Positions 35,529 to 43,950 of a DNA stretch of 64,000 nucleotides are shown here, in pieces. Each line of letters begins with the position of its first letter. Positions within the stretch are counted from its first letter, which is position 1. A model generated the notes under the pieces. The model saw nothing but the letters and a program-made list of their open reading frames with translations. It did not search any database and was not told where the DNA came from. Position numbers and translations under genes: made by a program. Source of the DNA: Planctomycetota bacterium (GTDB lineage: Bacteria; Planctomycetota; UBA1135; UBA2386); NCBI GenBank assembly GCA_947444055.1, contig CANEYR010000003.1, positions 57,380-121,379 on the forward strand, read 5' to 3'.

Positions 35529-37343
35529 ATGGCTCATCGTTCGACACGTTCCACGTACCTGCTCGCCGCAGTCGCCTTGACGGTGTCTGCGTGTGGTGGC
35601 GGCAGCAATGTCAGCAACAGTTCACCGCGCATCACTGCTGTGCCGCTGCAGTCCACGACCGGTTCTGCCGCGTTCACGTTGGACCTCGAAGACTATGTCA
35701 CCGATCGCGAAGCCGCGACGCTGACGTATGCGGTCACCTCCGGCGGCGGCGCGTTCGCGGACAGCGTGTACTCCAACACCTTCGACACGATGGGTAATTA
35801 CACGGTGGAGTTCACCGTCACCGATGGTGCGAAGACGACCGATGGCTCGTTTGTGGTCAGGGTGACGTCAGCCAATCTGGTGGTCGTCCAGGAAGACAAC
35901 AGCGGCTTGCAGTTGCTGGACTCGCGCACGAACGCGTTCGTGCGCGTGGCTGCGTCGACGGCCACGCCGAGCATGGCGACGGGTCTTGGCGACGGCCGAC
36001 TCGTCTATCAGGTCGCCGGCGCCACCCAGAGCCTGTTCGTGTTCGATCCGCTGAATCGCACCAGCACGCAACTCGGTGCGGATGAAAGCGGTGACGCCAC
36101 CTACATGAGCAAGGCTGGCAACAAGGTGTTGTTCACGACGGGCACCAGCAATGACCGCCAACTGTTTCTCTACAACCCGGTGACCGGGTTGACGCGCAAT
36201 CTGGCGCAAGGGCTGTTGAGCACCGCAACCGTGCTCGCCGACAGCGGCGACATCGTCTACTACGAGGTCGGCGTCTCTGGCCAAGCGGACATCTACGCCT
36301 ACGACATCGACGAGGACCAGACCTTCGCGGTCGGCACCGCGACGACCGATGAACAGCTGCAGGCCGTGCTGCCAGACGATGGCGTCGTGTTCTCGCGCGT
36401 TGGCACCTCGGGTGCGGGCGACCTGCTCTACTTTAAAGTGAGCACGGGTTTGGTTGAGGTCGGCGCGGACAACAGCAGCCTCGATCTGCAACACAAGGTC
36501 TTCAGCGGCAACAGCACGGACAGCAAGGTCGTATTCACGGCCGAGAACGGGGCTGTGCGCGGCCTCTATTCGTGGAATCCAGCAACTGGCGACACGATCG
36601 ACGTCAGCGGCACGACGACGGGCGCCAGTGTGTGGAACACCTACCGCGCGATCGGTGCAGGCAACGAAGTTGTGTTCAGCAGCGCGGCATCCAGTGCAGC
36701 GACCGACATCGATGCGTTCTACTATGACCTCGACACCGGCACGAACTCTGTGCTTCGCAACGGGGCCGATGAGTCGCAAGTGCTCGGGGTGAGCAGCGAC
36801 GGCACGACCGCCTACGCGTTCTTGCGCGCGAGCGCTGCTACTTCGAGCTTGCTGGCGGTGTCGTTGGTCGGGAGTCCCGCGACCGTGACGTGGGCGGCGG
36901 GCAGTGCGGTCGCGACGTCTCTCGGCATCTTGGCGAATGGCGACGTCGTGGCGCAGCGCACGGCTGGAACGGCGTTGGCGGTGTTCGATGTATCGGTCGC
37001 CACTTGGGGTACGCCGATCACCGGTGTGGATGTCGCGTTCGCCGGTGACGGCCTCGATGCCGGCGACTTTGTCTACACGCTGACCGTCAGCAGCCAGACC
37101 GACTTGTCGATGTGGGATGCCTCGGCGACGGGATCCGTCGTCGTCAGCAACACCAGCGGCAATGACGTGTTCCAGACGTTGACCGACGACAACACGATCC
37201 TGTTCACGCGCGTGGTTGGGACCAACACCAACGCCGACCTGTTCGTTTGGAACGGCACGACGGCGACCCAACTCACCGACGTCGACGAAGCGAACCTGCT
37301 GCACAACCACACGGTGCTTGGCACCTACGTCGGCACCCGCTGA
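35529..37343 (+). CDS. Secreted lipoprotein with TolB-like propeller
   Basis: A 604-residue lipoprotein. The signal peptide ends in a lipobox, LTVSAC, with Cys22 as lipidation site. Residues about 30-115 look like an immunoglobulin- or cadherin-like beta domain (YTVEFTVTDGAKTTDGSFVV), and about 120-600 form repeated beta units of roughly 45-60 residues (LFVFDPLNRTSTQLG, LFLYNPVTGLTRNL, IYAYDIDEDQTFAV, LYSWNPATGDTIDVSG, LFVWNGTTATQLTD), typical of TolB/WD-like propellers. It is probably on the periplasmic face or cell surface. ATG at 35529 gives a complete signal peptide; the upstream frame does not. Confidence 0.85.
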   Translation: MAHRSTRSTYLLAAVALTVSACGGGSNVSNSSPRITAVPLQSTTGSAAFTLDLEDYVTDREAATLTYAVTSGGGAFADSVYSNTFDTMGNYTVEFTVTDGAKTTDGSFVVRVTSANLVVVQEDNSGLQLLDSRTNAFVRVAASTATPSMATGLGDGRLVYQVAGATQSLFVFDPLNRTSTQLGADESGDATYMSKAGNKVLFTTGTSNDRQLFLYNPVTGLTRNLAQGLLSTATVLADSGDIVYYEVGVSGQADIYAYDIDEDQTFAVGTATTDEQLQAVLPDDGVVFSRVGTSGAGDLLYFKVSTGLVEVGADNSSLDLQHKVFSGNSTDSKVVFTAENGAVRGLYSWNPATGDTIDVSGTTTGASVWNTYRAIGAGNEVVFSSAASSAATDIDAFYYDLDTGTNSVLRNGADESQVLGVSSDGTTAYAFLRASAATSSLLAVSLVGSPATVTWAAGSAVATSLGILANGDVVAQRTAGTALAVFDVSVATWGTPITGVDVAFAGDGLDAGDFVYTLTVSSQTDLSMWDASATGSVVVSNTSGNDVFQTLTDDNTILFTRVVGTNTNADLFVWNGTTATQLTDVDEANLLHNHTVLGTYVGTR

Positions 37344-37382
37344 GGCTGCCTGCGCGCCATCGCCCGCGATCACTTCTCGCGA

Positions 37383-38189
37383 TCACTTCGGTGCGGCGGG
37401 GCGCTCAAGTTGCAGTTCTCGCACCCAGATGTTGCGGAATCTGACTGGGTCGCCGTGGTCCTGCAGCCGAATCGGCCCCTTCGCGCCATGCGTGACGTAC
37501 TTGGCCAAGCCGCGGTGCGAAGTTGGACCGAGCAGTGCCTCGTCAAGTTGCACGACGATGCCGTTGTGCACGACGGTGACGCGCGCCGGTGCTAGCACGG
37601 TGCCGTCGGTGTGAAACCGCGGCGCGCGAAAGAAGATGTCGTAGGTCTGCCACTGCCCGGGGGCGCGGCAGGCGTTGACGAGCGGGGGCTTCTGCCCGTA
37701 CAGGGCGCCCGCCTGCCCATCGGCGTAGGTCGGGTTCGCGAACGAATCGAGCACCTGCACTTCGTAGCGGCCGAAGAAGAACACGCCGCTGTTGCCGCGA
37801 TTTTGCGATTCGCCCTTCGGTGGGTTCGGGGTCGCCCACTCGACGTGCAGCTGGCAGTCGCCGAACTCGGCCTTGGTCTCAATGTCGCCGGTGCGATTCA
37901 CTTGCATAGCGCCGTCCGCGATGTCCCACTTCGCGTCGCCATCGCGCCCGCGCCAGGCGGCGAGGCTTTTGCCGTCGAAGAGCGCCGTAGCGTCCGCGGG
38001 GGCGGCCTTGGGTGGTGTTTCGGGCCCTGGGTCGACGGCGGCCGGGCGCGGACGATCGGAATCGTGAACGCGCCAGCCATCAGGCAAACGCGGGGTGTCG
38101 CGGTAGCCCGGTTGTGGGTCTTGGTACGGCAAGAAGGCAGTGATCGCGCACAGCAGGGTTGTGGCGCCGATGAGGCTCGGTGTCAGCAT
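37383..38189 (-). CDS. DUF1080 / 3-keto-disaccharide hydrolase-like secreted protein
   Basis: A 268-residue precursor with a signal peptide (MLTPSLIGATTLLCAITAF) and a single DUF1080 domain about 68-262: TALFDGKSLAAWRGRDGDAKW, AMQVNRTGDIETKAEFGD, QLHVEWATP, the NRGNSGVFFFGRYEVQVLDS core and HGAKGPIRLQDHGDPVRFRNIW near the end. The fold is a concanavalin-like jelly roll, and characterised members hydrolyse 3-keto-glycosides. Planctomycetes carry many copies. The sigma-like gene lies 82 nt upstream on the same strand and may control it. ATG at 38189 was chosen because longer upstream sequence is antisense to nothing known and lacks a signal peptide. Confidence 0.88.
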   Translation of the reverse strand: MLTPSLIGATTLLCAITAFLPYQDPQPGYRDTPRLPDGWRVHDSDRPRPAAVDPGPETPPKAAPADATALFDGKSLAAWRGRDGDAKWDIADGAMQVNRTGDIETKAEFGDCQLHVEWATPNPPKGESQNRGNSGVFFFGRYEVQVLDSFANPTYADGQAGALYGQKPPLVNACRAPGQWQTYDIFFRAPRFHTDGTVLAPARVTVVHNGIVVQLDEALLGPTSHRGLAKYVTHGAKGPIRLQDHGDPVRFRNIWVRELQLERPAAPK

Positions 38190-38271
38190 GGAGGGTGCGG
38201 CACAATCGCCGTTCCCCAGTGGCGATGCCAGGGGGCAGCGATGCAACCAGCGCGCGGCGGCGGCGCGGACC

Positions 38272-38796
38272 CTACGAATCGAGCTGGAACTGCACCACGG
38301 CATCATCGGCATGCAGGTCAAGGGGTGGCTGGCTCGCCAGCATCGCCCTCGCCTTGCGCGAGATGGTGCCGAGCGAGCGGCGGAAGTCGCGCGGCTGCAT
38401 GCCGCATGAACGCGCCGCCGCGCGCGTGCCGTTGCAGGTGACGGCGGCTTGCAAGGCAGCTTGTTGCCGTTTGGACAGGGTGGCGCCGAGGTGCTCCCGG
38501 ACGAAGTCGAAGCCCGCCCGGCGCGGGCTGCGGTAGTTCGCTTGGCGACTCTGCACATCGACGTGGTCGAGGGTCTTGGTGCGAGCCCAGTCCGACTTGA
38601 GCAGGGAGCAGGCAGAGCGGCGGGCGACGCTGCGCAGCCAGGCTTTGGGGTGCTCGGGGGGAGCGCCGGACAGCATGGCGAGAGTCAGTAGGTGCAGGGC
38701 GCGTTCGCCAGCTTCTTCGACCAAGAGGCGGCTGCGAACCACCTGGGCGGCTGCCCGGTAGGCGATGGGCAGAAGGGTGTGTGGGTTTTCGATCAT
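38272..38796 (-). CDS. Sigma-70-like (ECF-type) factor
   Basis: A 174-residue protein. Residues about 12-75 look like sigma region 2 (AERALHLLTLAML, then HPKAWLRSVARRSACSLLKSDW, the common PKAWL-RRSAC pattern) and about 108-155 like region 4 (LSKRQQAALQAAV, then TRAAARSCGMQPRDFRRSLGTISRKARAML). Similarity to ECF factors is clear in layout but weaker than for the other two in this window. The start is supported by AGGAG 7 nt before the ATG. An inverted repeat lies about 34 nt upstream. The next gene on the same strand is the DUF1080 protein. Confidence 0.65.
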   Translation of the reverse strand: MIENPHTLLPIAYRAAAQVVRSRLLVEEAGERALHLLTLAMLSGAPPEHPKAWLRSVARRSACSLLKSDWARTKTLDHVDVQSRQANYRSPRRAGFDFVREHLGATLSKRQQAALQAAVTCNGTRAAARSCGMQPRDFRRSLGTISRKARAMLASQPPLDLHADDAVVQFQLDS

Positions 38797-38829
38797 GGTT
38801 TCTCCTCGGTGTCAGTGCGACGACGATCC

Positions 38830-38852
38830 GACACAGGAAATGACTCTGTGTC
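38830..38852. promoter_or_regulatory. Inverted repeat between divergent sigma-like and XRE genes
   Basis: A perfect 7-bp inverted repeat, GACACAG and CTGTGTC, with a 9-nt spacer, inside the about 210-nt region separating the divergent sigma-like gene and the XRE regulator. Its size and place suit an operator for a dimeric helix-turn-helix protein such as the adjacent XRE product. No other copy was noticed. Confidence 0.35.
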
Positions 38853-39006
38853 AAGGTTCCACTCAGTCAAGTTTTCTGGCATGACGAAGGTTGACAGAGG
38901 TGCCAGGTGCGACAGCATGGGAAGTTTGGCTGCTTCCGTTCGGCGTGGCCTTCCGCAAGAATGGCCGCGTAATGCTGGTCGACTCCGATTGGCAAACGCG
39001 CACGAC

Positions 39007-39489
39007 GTGACGGAACAACCTGAAGAACTTCCCCCCCGCCCATTGGCCATGCACTTGGCGGCACGCCTGCGCGAACTGCGGGCTCGCCGCGGCTACACCC
39101 AAGACCACGTCGCCAAGCGCCTTGGCTGCCACGAATCGGCGGTGTCGCGATGGGAGAGCGGCAGTCGGTTTCCGACGGGCGAAGACTTGGTGGCGCTGGC
39201 GGACCTGTTCGAGGTGAGCACAGACGATTTGCTCGGCCGCCTGAAGCAGTACGCGAACACGGGCTCGGCTCTGGTGGACATGCGGTTGCTCGAGCGCTTG
39301 GCGGCATCGGAGACAACCCCCGAGTTCGACCGGTTGATCCTCGAGAACGAAGAGCAGGCGGTCTGGCTGCCCGTTCCCGATGGTGCGGTGCTCATCCCGG
39401 TCGCCGAAGCGATGCGGTGGGCTCGCAAGGTCGCTGACAAACACCGCGACAGCAAGTTCGTCGATCGGCTGTTTCGGCCGCGCGGGTGA
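39007..39489 (+). CDS. XRE-family transcriptional regulator
   Basis: About 160 residues. A Cro/C1-type helix-turn-helix spans residues about 16-75: AARLRELRARRGYTQDHVAKR, LGCHESAVSRWESGSRFPTG and LVALADLFEVSTDDLLG. The C-terminal part (about 85-160) is helical with no recognised ligand domain. Candidate starts are GTG 39007 (chosen, gives TEQPEEL), ATG 39049 and ATG 38881; the shortest still keeps the whole HTH. It is divergent from the sigma-like gene and may bind the inverted repeat at 38830-38852. It converges on the dehydrogenase gene. Confidence 0.8.
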   Translation: MTEQPEELPPRPLAMHLAARLRELRARRGYTQDHVAKRLGCHESAVSRWESGSRFPTGEDLVALADLFEVSTDDLLGRLKQYANTGSALVDMRLLERLAASETTPEFDRLILENEEQAVWLPVPDGAVLIPVAEAMRWARKVADKHRDSKFVDRLFRPRG

Positions 39490-39506
39490 GTCGGGTCGGC
39501 TCTTCG

Positions 39507-40535
39507 TCAGGGACGGCTTGCCACCACGCGTCGGCAGACGGCGGCAGTGAACTCGGCGGTGTTCATGGTGCCGCCCAAGTCGCGGGTGGATTCGCGAGCG
39601 GCGATGGCGCTGCGCACCGCGCCGTCAACCAACCCGCCGAGCTCGCGATGGCCAGCATGGGTCAGCAGCATGCTGAACGCGAGCAACGCGGCGGATGGGT
39701 TGCACACACCCTTGCCCGCGATGTCCGGGGCGGTGCCACCAGCCGGATCAAACAAGGCCAACGCCACGTCCCCGCGTGCGTCGAACGAGTAGTTGGCGCT
39801 CGCGCCGAGTCCGAGGCTGCCAATCATCCCGCACGCCATGTCCGACAAGAAGTCGCCGTACTCGTTGGGCGTGACGACGACGCGGTACGCCTCTGGCTTC
39901 AGGATCAGCTTGTAGAGCAGCGAATCGAACAGTTCGCTGTGGTGCGGCACGCCAGGGAAATCGCGGGCGACGTCGAGCACGATCTCTTCGAACAGGCCGT
40001 CGGTGGCGCGCTGGATCGTGTACTTGCTGCTGCTGACGACGCCAGACGCGAGGCTCTTCGCCAAGCGGAACGCGAACAGGGCGGCTTCGCGCGAAGGCTT
40101 GCGTTCAATCACGCGGATCGACACGGCGACGTCGTCGCCGATGCGACGCCCCGCGTCCTCGTAGGTGCCGCCGACGGCGATGCGCACGATGTGCAGGTCG
40201 ACTTGGCCGTCGTGGCGAGTCTTGACTCCCGGCAGGCTGGCGACGGGCCGGTGGATGACCGAGAAGTGGCAGCGGTCGCGCAGGACTTTGTTGGGGCTCT
40301 CCTTCTCGGTGATCGTCGGGTACTTCATCGCCAGGCGGTGCGTTTGCAGCGCGCTCACGGCGGCGTCATAGCAGGCGGTCGCGTTCTTGCGTCGTGATTC
40401 GACCGTCAGGTCGACGGGGTGAAACTGCACCAGCAGTGGCAGGATCAGCGCCACCTGATGGACGCTCGTGGAGAGTTCTGGCGAGATGCCGTCGCCGTGC
40501 AGTTCGGCGACGTGAAGGGTGGCGCGGTCGGACAT
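39507..40535 (-). CDS. Isocitrate/isopropylmalate dehydrogenase family protein (divergent)
   Basis: A 342-residue protein of the decarboxylating beta-hydroxyacid dehydrogenase family: GDGISPEL (14-21), Arg86/96 of the substrate loop, Arg118 in the LHIVR segment, catalytic-region Lys171 (SSSKYTIQ), metal ligands Asp228 and Asp232 in NEYGDFLSD, and DIAGKGVCNPSA. Differences from the family: the PxHGSAPDIAGK motif is PAGGTAPDIAGK, so the His that contacts the NAD adenine is lost, and the motif after Arg118 reads IAVGGTYED. This suggests altered cofactor or substrate. No leucine or TCA-cycle genes are nearby. Confidence 0.8.
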   Translation of the reverse strand: MSDRATLHVAELHGDGISPELSTSVHQVALILPLLVQFHPVDLTVESRRKNATACYDAAVSALQTHRLAMKYPTITEKESPNKVLRDRCHFSVIHRPVASLPGVKTRHDGQVDLHIVRIAVGGTYEDAGRRIGDDVAVSIRVIERKPSREAALFAFRLAKSLASGVVSSSKYTIQRATDGLFEEIVLDVARDFPGVPHHSELFDSLLYKLILKPEAYRVVVTPNEYGDFLSDMACGMIGSLGLGASANYSFDARGDVALALFDPAGGTAPDIAGKGVCNPSAALLAFSMLLTHAGHRELGGLVDGAVRSAIAARESTRDLGGTMNTAEFTAAVCRRVVASRP

Positions 40536-40648
40536 TCGGGTGTTGGGGTGGTGGATGCTACGTCGTCGGGCTCATCGGCATTGCACGCGTACGGTCCGCG
40601 GCAGAGAAGCATTTCATCTCGGGCGCGTCCGCGCGACGATCTTTGCCA

Positions 40649-42118
40649 GTGAGCCATCGCCCCAGCGACCCACTGCACTCTCGACTGGCGGCCCCGGCGT
40701 GGTCGCTGCCGACCTTCCTGCTGGTCTGTTTGCTCCTGCGGTTGCCAGCGGTGGCGTTTGCCGATGGCTACGAATTCCTCGACCAGCAGTACCAGTACGT
40801 CGATCCGGCGTGGCACCTCGCCACCGGCCAGGCTTGGCACCAAACCTGGGAGTGGATCGATGGCATGCGCAGCTGGGTGTATCCCGGGGTGCTGGCCGGC
40901 ATCTTCCGCGGGCTGGGTGCGTGCGGCCTCGAAGAACCGATGATGTTGATGCGCGGTGTGCGCGCTGTGCACGCCCTCGTGTCGCTGCTGCCGATGTGGA
41001 TGTTCTGGCTGGTTGTCGTGCGTTGGCGACCGCTGGCTCAACCGCGCCTGCCGCTGCTGCTGTTCGCCGGGTCGGGCTTGTTGGTGATGGGAGTGCAACC
41101 AAGTGGACCATCCTTGGCTGGAACATTGGCCGTCACCGCCGGCTTGGCCTTGGTCGGTCCAATGCGGTTTTGTGTGTTGGCGGGCCTGTGCCTTGGCTTC
41201 GCCTTCTGCTGCCGGTTTCAGGAGTCGCTGTTTGGCCCCGGCTTCTTCGCGGTGTTGCTGTGGCAGCGTCGTTGGCGCGACAGCGTTGGCTTCGCGGCGG
41301 CTTGTGTGCCGGGCATCTTGTTGCAGGGCTTTGTCGACCTCAGCACACACGGTTCGTTCTTGGCAACACCTTGGCAGTATCTGCAGAGCAACGTCACCCA
41401 AGGCGCAGCGTCGCGGTGGCGCACGGAACCGTTCCTCTTCTACGTCTACGCCGGCGTGGTGCCGTTACTCGTATTGGTGCCGCTGTTGTTGCGCGTCGCG
41501 TGCACACGCCTGCGCGAAGGCACGGTCGTTCTGCCGGCTGCCGTCATCGGTGCGACGGGACACTTGTTGGCGCACAGCTTCATCGCGCGCAAAGCGTTGC
41601 GCTTTGAGTACGCCGCCTTCGCGTTGCTGTTGGCCGCCGTCGCCGTTGGTGTTGGTCGCGCCACTTCTCGAGCGGCGCGTTGGCATACCGGCTTGATGTT
41701 CGCAGGCCATGCCGGCTTGTGGCTATGGGCGTCGTTGTGGTTTGGCAACGCTGGCGCAGTGCAGACGGCGAATTGGTTGCGCGCCCACGGTGCCGCGAGC
41801 GAAGTCATCGTGGTCGGCCGCGATGCCGCATCCCGGGACGATGCCAAACCGGCCGATGCCACATCCATGGGTGATGCCACATCCCTGGGCGGGTTCTTCT
41901 ATTCGCGTCCCACCGCCGATCGTGTGGTGGGGGTTACGCGCGGTGAACTCGCGGCGCGTGTAGCCCGCGGCGAACTGGCGTCCGGGGTGTTGGTGGTGGC
42001 AGTGCGCGACCCTCTGGCCGCGGCTACGGCCGACCAGCTTGAGCTGGTGGCGACGTTCGGCGGTCAATTCGACCTGCGTACTGGCGAACGTCGCTTCATC
42101 TATCGCCGACGCCCGTAG
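40649..42118 (+). CDS. GT22-like membrane mannosyltransferase
   Basis: About 489 residues with about 10-12 membrane helices. The early loop motif ADGYEFLDQQYQYVDPAWHL followed by TWEWIDGMRSWVYPGVLAGI closely follows the HPDE-QYLEPAHxL and TWEW-RSWxYPxxxA pattern of GT22 enzymes (ALG9, PIG-B), GT-C-fold transferases that use a dolichyl or polyprenyl phosphate mannose donor. The C-terminal about 120 residues are soluble and include a repeat-encoded segment (DATSMG, DATSLG). The start is uncertain: GTG 40649 is chosen, as no ATG lies near the first helix. Specific donor and acceptor are unknown. Confidence 0.75.
   Translation: MSHRPSDPLHSRLAAPAWSLPTFLLVCLLLRLPAVAFADGYEFLDQQYQYVDPAWHLATGQAWHQTWEWIDGMRSWVYPGVLAGIFRGLGACGLEEPMMLMRGVRAVHALVSLLPMWMFWLVVVRWRPLAQPRLPLLLFAGSGLLVMGVQPSGPSLAGTLAVTAGLALVGPMRFCVLAGLCLGFAFCCRFQESLFGPGFFAVLLWQRRWRDSVGFAAACVPGILLQGFVDLSTHGSFLATPWQYLQSNVTQGAASRWRTEPFLFYVYAGVVPLLVLVPLLLRVACTRLREGTVVLPAAVIGATGHLLAHSFIARKALRFEYAAFALLLAAVAVGVGRATSRAARWHTGLMFAGHAGLWLWASLWFGNAGAVQTANWLRAHGAASEVIVVGRDAASRDDAKPADATSMGDATSLGGFFYSRPTADRVVGVTRGELAARVARGELASGVLVVAVRDPLAAATADQLELVATFGGQFDLRTGERRFIYRRRP
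41822..41890 (+). repeat. In-frame 18-nt tandem repeat in the GT22-like gene
   Basis: Four units: 41822-41839, 41840-41854 (15 nt), 41855-41872 and 41873-41890. The last two are 16 of 18 identical and encode DATSMG and DATSLG. All begin GATGCC and keep frame, so copy-number change would lengthen the soluble loop without frameshift. Confidence 0.7.
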
Positions 42119-42133
42119 CGTCAGCGACCGCTG

Positions 42134-43174
42134 TCACTTGCCGGCGTCCTTCTTCGGCTCGTCCTTCGGCGCTTCAGCCTTCTTGGCCGGCACCGCGGCT
42201 TCGGCGGTGGTGCGCTTGCACGTCACCGTCTGCTTCATCGACATTTGCATGTCGCCCATTTGGCCGGCCGACATCTCGACGTCCATCGTCACCGTGTTGG
42301 TGGACTCAAGCACGAAGCCATCCTGGCGCGAGACCTTCAGGGTGCCGGTCTGCTTGCCATTCTTCATCTTCATGCTCTTCAGCATTTCGCGGCCCATCGC
42401 CTCTTGCTCGTCGCCGTCATCGATCTTCTCGCCGTCCTTGGTGTCGGCCTTAGCCTCGGCCGGTTTGTCGACCGTGCCGACAGCGGTGATTTCGAAGCTC
42501 TCGGCATCCGCCTTGGTCAGCGTCATCTCCAACTTGCTCTCGGCCGGCATGCGCGCGTTGCCTTCCTTCTGCGTGTGTTGCCACTTGGCGCCGACGGCCG
42601 TGGCCTTTTCCGGCAGCGTGCCGAACGCGCTCTCGACGAGTTGCTTCAGCGTGTCGGCGCTCATCGCCTCACCGCCCGGCATCTTCTCATCGTCGCTCTT
42701 CAGGATGTCGGCAGCGCCGTCCATCAGTTCGATGACCTTGCCGAGCGGGCTGAGCTTGGCCGTGAAGGACTTGCCAGCGCCCGCCATCATGGCCTTCTTC
42801 ATCATGCCGCCCATGCCACCCATGCCGCCGTCATCGTCCTCGTCGCTGGCCGGGGCTGCCGAGTCGAACTCCATGTCGCCCATTCCCATCGGCAACTTGG
42901 TGCTGCCCTGAATGCGCGCAATCTTGGTCTCGACGACCAGGTTGCCCTTGTCATCAACGTCCTTCACGGTGAAGCAAAGCGTGCGTGTCGTCGACTGCTC
43001 GGTCTCCATCTCCTGGCCTTGCATGTCGATGACTTGGGCTTGCTTGGTCTCTTGGACCAGCCAGACCGAGCTGCCTTTCTTAGCGGTCGTGCGGAGATCC
43101 ACTTCGCCTTGGGCGAGCAGCGGCGTAGCGAGGCAGATGGCGGAGAACAGGGACAGGTAGCGAAGTTGGTTCAT
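42134..43174 (-). CDS. Secreted hypothetical protein (DUF6263-like)
   Basis: A 346-residue precursor with a signal peptide (MNQLRYLSLFSAICLATPLLA). The mature part is beta-rich with long polar strands, a Gly/Met-rich stretch at about 112-128 (DDDGGMGGMGGMMKKAMM) and an acidic/Lys-rich C-terminal tail. The pattern KGNLVVETKIARIQG and GKVIEL resembles DUF6263-like proteins found in planctomycetes, but I am not certain of the family. No catalytic motif. It is transcribed from its own region, convergent with the GT22-like gene (15 nt between stops) and followed upstream by the response regulator with about 90 nt between. Confidence 0.7.
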   Translation of the reverse strand: MNQLRYLSLFSAICLATPLLAQGEVDLRTTAKKGSSVWLVQETKQAQVIDMQGQEMETEQSTTRTLCFTVKDVDDKGNLVVETKIARIQGSTKLPMGMGDMEFDSAAPASDEDDDGGMGGMGGMMKKAMMAGAGKSFTAKLSPLGKVIELMDGAADILKSDDEKMPGGEAMSADTLKQLVESAFGTLPEKATAVGAKWQHTQKEGNARMPAESKLEMTLTKADAESFEITAVGTVDKPAEAKADTKDGEKIDDGDEQEAMGREMLKSMKMKNGKQTGTLKVSRQDGFVLESTNTVTMDVEMSAGQMGDMQMSMKQTVTCKRTTAEAAVPAKKAEAPKDEPKKDAGK

Positions 43175-43263
43175 TGGAATTGGCGCAGTGTGGCCGAAGC
43201 GGCGGACATTACGTCATCGACCACAGATCTGAGAAGTGTCGGGGCTCTTTCATGACCAGCGCT

Positions 43264-43950
43264 TCACGGATCGAAGCGGAAGCCGATGCCGCGCACGGTG
43301 TGCAGATGGCGAGGGGTCGCCGGGGTCGCTTCGAAGAGCTTGCGCAGTCGCAGCAGGATGTTGTCCAGCGTGCGCACCGTGCTGGTTGCCGAGCTGCCGA
43401 ACAAGTGTTCGACAACCACTTTGCGGGTCACCACGGCCCCCGCGTGCCCGGCCAGCAGCTTGAGCAACTTGGTCTCGGTGACGGTGAGGTCGAGGCTGGT
43501 GCCCTCGTGGCAGACTGCCCGCATGGAACGAAAGTCGATGCGATTGCCGCCGAACGCCAACGTGTCGATACCGACCGCTGGTGGTTCGCGGCGCCGCAAC
43601 AGCGCATCGACGCGCAGCAGCAGTTCGCGCAGGTTGAAGGGCTTGGTCAGGTAATCGTCGGCGTGCAGTTCGAGGCCACGGATGCGATCTTGGTCGGCGC
43701 TGCGTGCACTCAGAATCAGCACGGGCGTGTGATCGCCGCGTGCGCGCAGTTGGCGGAGCACTTCAAAGCCGTCGACTCCGGGCAGCATCACATCGAGGAT
43801 CAGCAGGTCGATGCCGCCCTTCTGCATGCGCTCCAGTGCCTGCGGCCCGGTGAACACGTGCTCGGCGTGCCAGGACTCGAGCTTCAGGTTGTCGCACAGC
43901 ATTTCGCCGAGGGCGCGTTCATCTTCAGCGACCAGGATCCAGCGGCTCAC
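43264..43950 (-). CDS. OmpR-family response regulator
   Basis: A 228-residue response regulator. The receiver domain (about 3-115) carries the acidic pocket (Asp10, Glu11), phospho-acceptor Asp53 in LLILDVMLPG, Ser81 and Lys103 in YLTKPFN. The effector domain (about 130-226) is a winged helix (LDLTVTETKLLKLLAGHAG and TLDNILLRLRKLF, ending in HTVRGIGFRFD). The start is GTG at 43950, overlapping the stop of the kinase gene (GTGA); the kinase is translated first. Targets are not known; the secreted protein at 42134 is the nearest gene downstream. Confidence 0.95.
   Translation of the reverse strand: MSRWILVAEDERALGEMLCDNLKLESWHAEHVFTGPQALERMQKGGIDLLILDVMLPGVDGFEVLRQLRARGDHTPVLILSARSADQDRIRGLELHADDYLTKPFNLRELLLRVDALLRRREPPAVGIDTLAFGGNRIDFRSMRAVCHEGTSLDLTVTETKLLKLLAGHAGAVVTRKVVVEHLFGSSATSTVRTLDNILLRLRKLFEATPATPRHLHTVRGIGFRFDP

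Noticed and set aside
37365..37389. 12-nt direct repeat CGCGATCACTTC twice at the end of the lipoprotein gene region
   Set aside because: Small duplication overlapping the DUF1080 stop, no signs of an insertion element.
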